Part shown: one piece after another, positions 1 through 5,189 of the stretch
Layout: every line of letters begins with the position of its first letter
Numbering within the stretch: position 1 is the stretch's first letter
Assembly (NCBI GenBank): GCA_964608055.1
Contig: CAZSMJ010000070.1
Coordinates: 1 to 10,069, forward strand
DNA length: 10,069 bases
Source: JALYNX01 sp964608055
GTDB lineage: Bacteria; Actinomycetota; Acidimicrobiia; Spongiisociales; ZC4RG35
Direction of reading: 5' to 3'
Translations under genes and position numbers: made by a program
The notes under the pieces: generated by a model
Seen by the model: the letters and a program-made list of their open reading frames with translations, nothing else
Told to the model about the DNA's origin: nothing
The model's database searches: none

Positions 1-615
1 CGGGATGGTCAGGTTGCGCGCCTCACGGGCCAGCATCGACGACTCGACGATGGCGGCCGCCGCAGGCCGGTCGACCCCTTTGCCGATCTCCGGATACACG
101 GGGACCAGCTCCTCGTCGACCAACTCGATGCCTCCCGGGTTGACCGGGCTCGCGATGACTTCGGCATCCCAGTCGTCGAAAATCGCATTGACCGCCTCGT
201 CGTCCACCGACCCGGACACCGGCACCTCGACCGTGGCGAAGATGTGTCCTACCCACCAGGCGAATTGGGAGATCACATTGCCCTGTCGTCCGACCGACAA
301 TGCGTCTTCGACGATCGCCTCCGCGTCGATGTCGAGCCCAGCTTCGGGGGGAAGGACGTTCACTACCGCGCCTTCGAGGGTGAAGATGGCAGGGCGGGTG
401 AAATAAACATCCTCCACCGCAACCAGGGCAGTCAGCGCCCGTTCTGTGTCCAGGCCGCCGATGGGGGTTGAGGCGACTTCGACGCGGCCCATCACCTCGC
501 CTCTGGACAGGATCCGTGTGAGCCCGTAGAGACCTAGGAGTAGTGCGAAGATCGCCCCCAAGACCAGGGCAAGGGCGACCCATGTAGTTATCCGTGTGGA
601 GACGTGTTTGTTCAT
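1..615 (-). CDS. VanW/YoaR-family cell-wall protein, N-terminal part (cut by window edge)
   Basis: The reading frame stays open from an ATG at 615 to base 1, giving the first 205 residues; the C-terminus lies outside the window. An in-frame TGA directly precedes the ATG, so this is the first possible start. Residues 1-10 are short and basic, about 11-33 form one hydrophobic helix (signal anchor), and the rest is extracytoplasmic. Residues 43-64 (GRVEVASTPIGGLDTERALT) and 81-112, ending in the typical AxxxGRxGN, match the YoaR-type putative peptidoglycan-binding domain that precedes the VanW domain in this family; a second copy seems to begin near 130. The VanW domain itself would be off the edge. 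The family's function is poorly known; despite the name it is not by itself evidence of vancomycin resistance. Divergent from the nuclease gene. The Shine-Dalgarno is weak (GGGG inside a hairpin). Confidence 0.8.
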   Translation of the reverse strand, partial: MNKHVSTRITTWVALALVLGAIFALLLGLYGLTRILSRGEVMGRVEVASTPIGGLDTERALTALVAVEDVYFTRPAIFTLEGAVVNVLPPEAGLDIDAEAIVEDALSVGRQGNVISQFAWWVGHIFATVEVPVSGSVDDEAVNAIFDDWDAEVIASPVNPGGIELVDEELVPVYPEIGKGVDRPAAAAIVESSMLAREARNLTIP

Positions 616-620
616 TCAGA

Positions 621-639
621 AGGCCGCCCCAAACGGCCT
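621..639 (-). promoter_or_regulatory. Hairpin in the leader of the VanW-family gene
   Basis: Perfect 6-bp inverted repeat AGGCCG / CGGCCT with a 7-nt loop, ending 5 nt upstream of the ATG at 615. On the coding strand the loop reads TTTGGGG, the only purine-rich stretch near this start, so the structure could expose or hide the ribosome site. A chance hairpin is also possible at this GC content. Confidence 0.3.
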
Positions 640-684
640 AGTGGATGGGCCGGCGGATGGTAACCGGGGGCGAGCCCATAGTCG

Positions 685-702
685 CAGTTGCCCCTCCAAC
701 TG
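685..702. promoter_or_regulatory. Short dyad and -10-like box upstream of the nuclease gene
   Basis: Perfect dyad CAGTTG (685-690), 6-nt spacer, CAACTG (697-702), followed at once by TATACC (705-710), a plausible -10 box only 4 nt before the ATG at 715. If used, the transcript would have almost no leader. I see no good -35. The dyad could be an operator for either divergent gene. Confidence 0.25.
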
Positions 703-714
703 GGTATACCCTCG

Positions 715-1497
715 ATGCCAGTGCCCGTCGTGTTCCCCACAGTGATCGATGGTGACCGAATTCGAGTCTCGGCGACCACTTACGTCTCATACAAGAAGTG
801 TCCCGGGCAAGCCAACGCCCATCTCCAGGGGATCTACGGTCCGGACAGTCGACCCGCATTCCTCGGCACCCTGGCCCATCGCATCTTCAATCGGCACCTG
901 ACCGAAGGCCCCATCGCTCCCGAAGATTTCAGACAGGCGTGTCGAGAGGAGATCGGGAGATCGACCCTGAACAACAAGATGGCCGGTCTTGAACTGAAAG
1001 GGGCGATCCTCGAAGCAGTGATCGAGGAGGCGCATGGCCTGTATGAACGCTTCGCCCGGTTGCCCACGCAAGGCTTCGAGGGCTCGGAATTGTCGCTCAT
1101 CAATGAGCCCGCTGCCGGCGTGGAGCTGGTCGGGAAAATCGACGCGATTTATCGGGAAGATCTGGGCGGCCATCGTCTCGTCGACTGGAAAACCGGGGAC
1201 CTGGGCGAGCCCGAGGATCAGCTCCTGTTCTATGCCCTGCTCTGGGCTCTGGAGAAGTCCGAAGTTCCGGCCTACGTCGAGGCTGTCTCGGTGCGGACGG
1301 GTGAGCGCTATCACACCGTCCCCTCGTCCGGGGATATCAACCGGGTTGCAGCAGAGGTCGGGGACCTGGTCAACGAATTGCGTGCAGCGTGGGCCTCGGG
1401 TGTCGAGCCGTTACGGACGGGCGGGCCCTGGTGCCGGTACTGCCCGATCCTCGCCGACTGTGCGGAGGGTCAGGCGGCCGAGGCGCTGCTCGGTTAG
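715..1497 (+). CDS. Stand-alone PD-(D/E)XK nuclease with 4Fe-4S cysteines (RecB/AddB/Cas4-like)
   Basis: A 260-residue protein with the ordered motifs of the PDDEXK_1 nuclease superfamily: GTLAHRIF (His55), GKIDAIY (Asp143), LVDWKTG (Asp157, Lys159) and QLLFYALL (Gln169, Tyr173). One cysteine near the N-terminus (Cys29, YKKCPG) and three near the C-terminus (Cys240-x2-Cys243-x5-Cys249) reproduce the iron-sulfur staple spacing of AddB and Cas4. It is therefore probably a metal-dependent DNA exonuclease or endonuclease with an Fe-S-locked fold. No helicase domain, CRISPR array or cas gene is nearby, and the length equals the nuclease domain alone. ATG at 715 is preferred over TTG at 688; GTG at 721, 730 or 742 is possible, since conservation seems to begin near IRVSATTYVSYKKC. 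No clear Shine-Dalgarno. Fold is confident; substrate and partner are unknown. Confidence 0.88.
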   Translation: MPVPVVFPTVIDGDRIRVSATTYVSYKKCPGQANAHLQGIYGPDSRPAFLGTLAHRIFNRHLTEGPIAPEDFRQACREEIGRSTLNNKMAGLELKGAILEAVIEEAHGLYERFARLPTQGFEGSELSLINEPAAGVELVGKIDAIYREDLGGHRLVDWKTGDLGEPEDQLLFYALLWALEKSEVPAYVEAVSVRTGERYHTVPSSGDINRVAAEVGDLVNELRAAWASGVEPLRTGGPWCRYCPILADCAEGQAAEALLG

Positions 1498-1506
1498 AGC
1501 AGCGCC
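1482..1506. terminator. Hairpin between convergent nuclease gene and small Cys ORF (possible bidirectional terminator)
   Basis: Perfect 10-bp stem, GGCGCTGCTC (1482-1491) with GAGCAGCGCC (1497-1506), and a 5-nt loop containing most of the nuclease stop codon. On the minus strand it starts 16 nt after the stop of the 18-residue ORF. There is no T-tract on either side, which is common for GC-rich terminators but leaves termination unproven. Confidence 0.5.
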
Positions 1507-1522
1507 CGGCCCGATTCATCTG

Positions 1523-1579
1523 TCAGCAGCAGCGGCTTCCGCCGCCACAACATCCAGATACGTCATCGACAGGAATCAT
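1523..1579 (-). CDS. 18-residue tetracysteine peptide, divergent from arsR
   Basis: The ORF reads MIPVDDVSGCCGGGSRCC and then TGA. It is short, but its signals are among the best in the window: AAAGGAGA at 1591-1584 gives an AGGAG 5 nt before the ATG, and a consensus TTGACA -35 box lies upstream. Cysteines are at 10, 11, 17 and 18: two vicinal pairs joined by a flexible GGGSR linker, with the last pair forming the C-terminus. Such pairs are good soft-metal or As(III)/Sb(III) ligands. It is divergent from an arsR whose product has the cysteines of a metalloid sensor, which suggests a metalloid-binding or thiol-buffering peptide under ArsR control. Alternatives are a cysteine-codon leader peptide, since a hairpin follows 16 nt after the stop, although no codirectional gene follows for about 900 bp, or a chance ORF. 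I do not recognise it as a named family. Confidence 0.58.
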   Translation of the reverse strand: MIPVDDVSGCCGGGSRCC

Positions 1580-1603
1580 CGCGTCTCCTTTCGGATCGAT
1601 GAC

Positions 1604-1637
1604 CTTCGATACATTGATCTTGGTCTATGGATCGAAG
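1604..1637. promoter_or_regulatory. Candidate ArsR operator: 34-bp imperfect palindrome
   Basis: Centred between 1620 and 1621. The outer arms CTTCGAT (1604-1610) and ATCGAAG (1631-1637) pair perfectly; counting the inner positions, 13 of 17 pairs match. It covers the -10 of the small minus-strand ORF and the probable -35 of arsR, so one bound dimer could block both promoters. ArsR/SmtB repressors usually bind such dyads within their own promoter; assignment to this ArsR is inferred from position. Confidence 0.5.
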
Positions 1638-1645
1638 TATGTCAA
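1617..1645 (-). promoter_or_regulatory. Promoter of the tetracysteine ORF
   Basis: On the minus strand, TTGACA (1645-1640, six of six matches to the -35 consensus), a 17-nt spacer and CAAGAT (1622-1617, three of six matches to the -10 consensus). Transcription would start near 1610, leaving a leader of roughly 30 nt that includes the strong Shine-Dalgarno. Confidence 0.5.
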
Positions 1646-1648
1646 TAT
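1620..1648 (+). promoter_or_regulatory. Probable arsR promoter (leaderless arrangement)
   Basis: TTGGTC (1620-1625), a 17-nt spacer and CAATAT (1643-1648), each matching three of six consensus positions. TATATA (1646-1651) is an alternative -10. The ATG is 6 nt after CAATAT, and the only AGG is 1 nt from the start, so arsR may be translated from a leaderless transcript. Confidence 0.35.
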
Positions 1649-1654
1649 ATAGGC

Positions 1655-1987
1655 ATGGAGTTCTGCTGCACCCCGGTATTCGAGGGCGTGATCGACGAAG
1701 CGGATGCGGTCGAGACGGCGCGAGCCCTCGCCGCCCTCGGTGACCCGGTCCGTCTCCGGATCGTCTCGCTGCTGGCAGCGGCGCCCGGCGGATCGGCATG
1801 TGGCTGCGAGCTGGAGTCACCCCTCGGCCTCAGCCAACCCACGGTGTCTCACCATCTGAGAATCCTGCGAGAGGCTGGCTTGGTGACCGGTCACCGTGAG
1901 GGTCGTTGGGTGCACTACCGGATCGTCTCACAACGTCTCGACGAGATCCGGGGTGTTCTCACCCCGCCACTTGCCGTTGGTGTCTAG
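1655..1987 (+). CDS. arsR: ArsR/SmtB-family transcriptional repressor, metalloid-sensor type
   Basis: A 110-residue winged-helix protein, the usual length for the family. ALGDPVRLRIVSLL (27-40) is the conserved helix at the start of the fold; LSQPTVSHHLRILREAGLV (59-77) is the recognition helix region, and HREGRWVHYRI (80-90) is the wing. Potential ligands are Cys4-Cys5 at the N-terminus and Cys49-x-Cys51 in the helix before the recognition helix. The Cys-x-Cys matches the position of the As(III) site of classical ArsR; an N-terminal Cys-Cys pair working with a cysteine in the fold is known from Corynebacterium ArsR. The likely role is a dimeric repressor released from DNA by As(III)/Sb(III) or another soft metal; the exact inducer cannot be read. 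The frame is open far upstream over the nuclease gene, but ATG 1655 gives the correct family length. osmC follows after 66 bp. Confidence 0.9.
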   Translation: MEFCCTPVFEGVIDEADAVETARALAALGDPVRLRIVSLLAAAPGGSACGCELESPLGLSQPTVSHHLRILREAGLVTGHREGRWVHYRIVSQRLDEIRGVLTPPLAVGV

Positions 1988-2041
1988 GCGGATTCGGACC
2001 CCGGTCCCGGAGTGACGTAGGCTCTCTGCGACGTCAATAGA

Positions 2042-2046
2042 CAGGA
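2042..2046 (+). promoter_or_regulatory. Ribosome binding site of osmC
   Basis: AGGAG, 7 nt before the ATG at 2054. It fixes the start and is one of few strong Shine-Dalgarno sequences here. A TAGGCT (2018-2023) in the 66-bp gap is a possible -10 box for an own promoter, without a recognisable -35. Confidence 0.6.
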
Positions 2047-2053
2047 GAAACCC

Positions 2054-2485
2054 ATGCAAAGTCGAGCTACCGCCACCTGGGAAGGCGACCTATCCACCGG
2101 CTCCGGCACCGCCTCCCTCGGCACCGGGGCGGCCACCGATCTTCCGGTCAGCTGGCCGAGTCGAACCGAAGCTGCCAACGGAAAGACCAGTCCTGAGGAG
2201 CTGATCGCGGCTGCCCATGCCGCGTGCTACTCCATGTCGCTGTCCAAGAATCTCTCGGACAGGGGCTTCCCGCCGGCACGACTCGACACGTCAGCGGAGG
2301 CCGCATTCGAGAAGACCGAGCCCGGCTGGCGTCTCACCAAGATGGCTTTGAGCGTCCGGGGCAATGTGCCCGGTATCGGCGCCGACGAGTTTCAGGAAGC
2401 CGCAGCTGCGGCCAAGGATGGTTGCCCGGTCTCCAATGCCCTCAAGGGCAACGTGGAGATCACGATTCAGGCCGTACTCGCCTGA
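2054..2485 (+). CDS. osmC: OsmC-family thiol peroxidase
   Basis: A 143-residue protein of the OsmC/Ohr family, normal length. SPEELIAAAHAACYSMSLS (46-64) carries Glu49 and the peroxidatic Cys58; DGCPVS (122-127) carries the resolving Cys124. Arg37 in the SRTEAANGKTSPEEL stretch is a candidate for the active-site arginine. The spacing and the AAHAACYSM signature favour OsmC over Ohr. Such cytoplasmic enzymes reduce organic hydroperoxides using thiol reductants. It lies 66 bp behind arsR in the same direction, with its own strong ribosome site, so it may be co-transcribed with the regulator or have its own promoter. It converges on the DUF1697 gene, with only 6 bp between the stop codons. Confidence 0.92.
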   Translation: MQSRATATWEGDLSTGSGTASLGTGAATDLPVSWPSRTEAANGKTSPEELIAAAHAACYSMSLSKNLSDRGFPPARLDTSAEAAFEKTEPGWRLTKMALSVRGNVPGIGADEFQEAAAAAKDGCPVSNALKGNVEITIQAVLA

Positions 2486-2491
2486 CCAAAC

Positions 2492-3028
2492 TCAACTGAC
2501 CATCTCCAGGAGCTTGGTGACCGTGTTCCAGTTTCGCGCCGTTCCCGCCACCCCAAGCACTCGTTCGAAATAGTCCAGGCTGAGCTTGGAGCGGCCCTGT
2601 CCGTTGGGATAGCTCAGGTAGATCTCGCGCCCTCGCACCTCGAAACGGTCAGGTGGGGAGCGATCCGGGTCGAGATCGGCCACCTTGGCGGGCGCCGGTG
2701 CCTTCTCCATGAAGACCACGTGGAGGAGCGAAGGGTTTGAATGTTCGCCCCGGAACGGGTGGGCGCCGGCCACATCGGCCAGCTCCCTCCGGGTCCGGGT
2801 CATGACCCGCACCTCGAGCCCGAACTCCTCGGAGATCGCAGCCTCGAGAGCAGCCGGCAGATCCTCGAGTCGCACCTTCCCCGGATCGAGCACGACGTTT
2901 CCGCTCTGCAGATAGGTCTGGGCGTGTTCAAACCCGCGTTTCGAAAGGGCGGTTCGCAATTCGGCCATTGGAAGCCGGGCGCGCCCTCCAACATTCACGC
3001 CCCGGATCAGGGCAACTGCCCGGCTCAC
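2492..3028 (-). CDS. DUF1697-family protein of unknown function
   Basis: A 178-residue protein, close to the usual family length. Diagnostic segments are ALIRGVNVGGRARLPMAELR (6-25), TYLQSGNVVLD (38-48), LLHVVFMEK (101-109) and the C-terminal TARNWNTVTKLLEM (163-176). No catalytic role is established for this family; there is no signal peptide or membrane helix, so it is probably cytoplasmic. The start is GTG at 3028, whose GTGA overlaps the stop of the upstream FAH-family gene by 4 nt, so the two are very likely translated together. The link with the FAH enzyme is positional only. Confidence 0.88.
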   Translation of the reverse strand: MSRAVALIRGVNVGGRARLPMAELRTALSKRGFEHAQTYLQSGNVVLDPGKVRLEDLPAALEAAISEEFGLEVRVMTRTRRELADVAGAHPFRGEHSNPSLLHVVFMEKAPAPAKVADLDPDRSPPDRFEVRGREIYLSYPNGQGRSKLSLDYFERVLGVAGTARNWNTVTKLLEMVS

Positions 3029-3867
3029 CGCGGCGCCCGGATGCCTCTGAATTCCCAGTCCCCACCGAGGGCGGTTGAAACCACCTCCTCGGATTCGCTG
3101 GGTTGAGCGCCGACATCGTCTCGTATCGGAGTGGTGCCTTCGACGATGACGTTGGTGAGCTCGCCCAATCCTTCGACCTCCACCTTGACCACATCACCTG
3201 GCACCACTGGTCGGGAGCCGGCCGGTGTCCCGCTCAGGATGACGTCGCCGGGAAGCAGGGTGATCGTCCGTGCCAGGTCGGCGACCAAGTAGGGCATGTC
3301 CCACACCATCTCGGCGGTAGTCGCGTTCTGGATCACATCGTCGTTCACCAGAGTTCTGATCCTCTTATCCCTGAAGTCCCAGTCGTCGATCAGACCTGGG
3401 CCGAGCGGGCATAGGGTGTCCGAGCCTTTGACTCGAAGCATCGACCCGGCGTCGGTGTCCCGAAAGTCGTGAAGCCCGAAGTCGTTGGCGATCGTGTAGC
3501 CGGCGATGCATCCTTCCGCCTCGTCGGGGTCAACCTGGAAGCAGGCATCTCCGATGACGATGGCGATCTCGCCCTCGAAGTTGAGGTACTTGCAGCCGAG
3601 GGGGCGGACCACCTCGCCCCGATGCCAGTTGAGCGCGGTCGTGGGTTTCTGAAAGTAGGTCGGCGCCGAGGGAAGCTTTGTCATGAACTCTTCCACCCGG
3701 CTCCGGTAGTTGAGGTGGACGGCGAGGATTTTCGAAGGCTCGGTGGGTGGGAGGTGATCTGCGGTGTCGGGGCCGAACCGGAGGCCGCTTTCGGCCACCA
3801 GCTCGTCACCCTGGCGACGGACGTGCAGCGGCTCGCCATCGACGAGGATTCTCCGGTGCTCGGTCAT
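3025..3867 (-). CDS. Fumarylacetoacetate hydrolase-family protein
   Basis: A 280-residue enzyme of the FAH superfamily, which hydrolyses, decarboxylates or isomerises beta-keto or oxo-dienoate acids late in aromatic degradation, using a divalent metal. The C-terminal FAH fold starts near residue 46 (KILAVHLNY). Metal ligands are Glu98 and Glu100 in NFEGEIAIVIG and Asp129 in ANDFGLHDF; Lys147 in RVKGSDT is the conserved lysine. GDVILSGTPAGSRPVVPGDVV (207-227) is the usual end motif. Where the FAHD1/HpaG branch has NYxxHxxE, this protein has NYRSRVEE: Arg57 replaces the histidine while the glutamate is kept, so the exact reaction is uncertain. It leads a two-gene unit with DUF1697 and is divergent from the P450 across 56 bp. 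No clear Shine-Dalgarno. Substrate unknown. Confidence 0.88.
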   Translation of the reverse strand: MTEHRRILVDGEPLHVRRQGDELVAESGLRFGPDTADHLPPTEPSKILAVHLNYRSRVEEFMTKLPSAPTYFQKPTTALNWHRGEVVRPLGCKYLNFEGEIAIVIGDACFQVDPDEAEGCIAGYTIANDFGLHDFRDTDAGSMLRVKGSDTLCPLGPGLIDDWDFRDKRIRTLVNDDVIQNATTAEMVWDMPYLVADLARTITLLPGDVILSGTPAGSRPVVPGDVVKVEVEGLGELTNVIVEGTTPIRDDVGAQPSESEEVVSTALGGDWEFRGIRAPR

Positions 3868-3898
3868 CGAGTCACACGGTACCCAAGGGCCGACGCCG

Positions 3899-3904
3899 AT
3901 TATG
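3899..3904 (-). promoter_or_regulatory. -10-like box for the FAH-family gene
   Basis: On the minus strand CATAAT, five of six matches to TATAAT, about 30 nt before the ATG at 3867. No convincing -35 lies 16-18 nt upstream. In the other direction, TATGTT (3901-3906) and TACGAT (3915-3920) are weaker candidates for the P450. Confidence 0.3.
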
Positions 3905-3923
3905 TTTGGTTCCTTACGATTCC

Positions 3924-5186
3924 ATGCCTGTGAACATCCTCCACCCTGATCTCGGCGATCCCCACGCCGATCTCGCTTCTCATGACACGTTCCTGAGATG
4001 CGTCCCCCACGCCGCGTTTTCCCGGATGCGCCAGGAGGAGCCTGTGGCCTGGGTCGAGGAGCGTGACGGGTCGGGGTTTTGGGCGGTGACCCGACACGTC
4101 GATGTGGAGTTGGTCAGTCGTGATTTCGCCAGGTTCACCGCCTCCCGGGGGATCCGGATCGAGGACATGGCTCCCGACGAGCTGGAGGCGCGGCGGACCA
4201 TGATGGAGTTCGACCCGCCGGAGCATGCCCGACTTCGCAGGCTGGTGCAGCCTGGCTTCACCCCGAGAGTCGTGGCTACCTATGAAGCTGCCTTCCGCAA
4301 GTTGGCGGGACATGTGCTCGAGACGGTGCTGCCGCTCGTTGAGTTCGACTTCGTGACCGAGATCGCCCGTGAGCTTCCGATCCGGCTCCTCTGCCGGCTG
4401 TTGGGAGTCCCCGAGTCCGACGCCTCCCATCTGGTGGCGTGGGGTGATCAGATGATCTCCAACGCCGACCCGGAGTACACGCCGGTCGTGATCGACAAGG
4501 ACGACACCGAGCAATACCGCCTACTGCCGTTCCGATCACCGGCGGCGATCGAAGTGTTCCGCTACGCCGAGGAGATGGCCATGAAGAGGCGGGCCGTTCC
4601 CGAGGAAGACATCATCAGCACGCTGCTCCATTCCGAGCCTGACGGTGAGCCGCTGACCGACCTCGAGTTCAAGAACTTCTTCACCCTGATGATGGTGGCC
4701 GGCAATGAGACCACCAGGCACACCATCAGCCACGGTCTCATCTTTCTCAACGATCATCCCGGGCAGATGGAGGAGCTCCGGGCCGACCCCGAGGGGCTCT
4801 CCGTCTCGGCTACCGAGGAGATCCTCCGCACATCCGCGGTGACAATGCATTTTCGGCGTACCGCGACCGAGGACAACGAGTTGGGTGGTGTGACCATCGG
4901 CAAGGGTGACCGGGTGGTGGTCTGGTACCCATCGGCCAACTACGACGACGAGGTGTTCGACGATCCATTCCGTTTCGACATCCGACGATCCCCCAATGAC
5001 CACCTCACTTTTGGGGCCGGGCGTCATGTCTGTCTCGGGGCATCGCTGGCCCGGCTCGAGGTCCGGGTGGTGTTCGAGGAGCTGTTGAAGCGGGTCGACT
5101 TCATCGAGATCATCGGCGAGCCCGACCGGCTCCGCTCCAACTTCATCAACGGGATCAAGCACCTGCCGGTTCGCGTCGGCGTCTAG
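3924..5186 (+). CDS. Cytochrome P450 (bacterial class I, soluble)
   Basis: A 420-residue haem monooxygenase of normal bacterial length. Motifs in order: MEFDPPEHARLRRLVQPGFTP (94-114, C-helix region), AGNETT (259-264, I-helix oxygen-binding motif), EILR (299-302, the ExxR of helix K), and FGAGRHVCLG (363-372) with Cys370 as haem ligand. There is no membrane anchor. The sequence resembles the actinobacterial CYP125/CYP142-like steroid and lipid side-chain P450s in its PEH.RLR and heme regions, but I cannot assign a family or substrate. It needs a ferredoxin and reductase, neither of which is in this window. ATG 3924 is chosen because it gives the usual short N-terminus (MPVNILHPDL); the open frame upstream to 3747 lies over the FAH gene. 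No Shine-Dalgarno. LtrA starts 3 nt after its stop. Confidence 0.95.
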   Translation: MPVNILHPDLGDPHADLASHDTFLRCVPHAAFSRMRQEEPVAWVEERDGSGFWAVTRHVDVELVSRDFARFTASRGIRIEDMAPDELEARRTMMEFDPPEHARLRRLVQPGFTPRVVATYEAAFRKLAGHVLETVLPLVEFDFVTEIARELPIRLLCRLLGVPESDASHLVAWGDQMISNADPEYTPVVIDKDDTEQYRLLPFRSPAAIEVFRYAEEMAMKRRAVPEEDIISTLLHSEPDGEPLTDLEFKNFFTLMMVAGNETTRHTISHGLIFLNDHPGQMEELRADPEGLSVSATEEILRTSAVTMHFRRTATEDNELGGVTIGKGDRVVVWYPSANYDDEVFDDPFRFDIRRSPNDHLTFGAGRHVCLGASLARLEVRVVFEELLKRVDFIEIIGEPDRLRSNFINGIKHLPVRVGV

Positions 5187-5189
5187 CCC

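Noticed and set aside
787..1314. 175-codon minus-strand frame over the nuclease gene
   Set aside because: No recognisable domain; the plus-strand frame has every nuclease motif.
1523..1525. TGA after the last Cys codon of the small ORF as a selenocysteine codon, with the hairpin at 1506-1482 as SECIS
   Set aside because: The hairpin loop (26-30 nt after TGA) reads TAACC on that strand and lacks the conserved GU of bacterial SECIS loops; the continuation is arbitrary antisense of the nuclease gene.
1034..1654. Upstream extension of the arsR frame
   Set aside because: Runs out of frame over the nuclease gene with low-complexity Ser/Arg content; the ArsR family begins at ATG 1655.
1996..2007. 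GGACCCCGGTCC after arsR as a terminator
   Set aside because: Only a 4-5 bp stem with a very small loop and no T-tract; could equally be chance.
3747..3923. Upstream extension of the P450 frame
   Set aside because: Lies antisense to the FAH-family gene, Arg/Gly-rich and unlike any P450 N-terminus.
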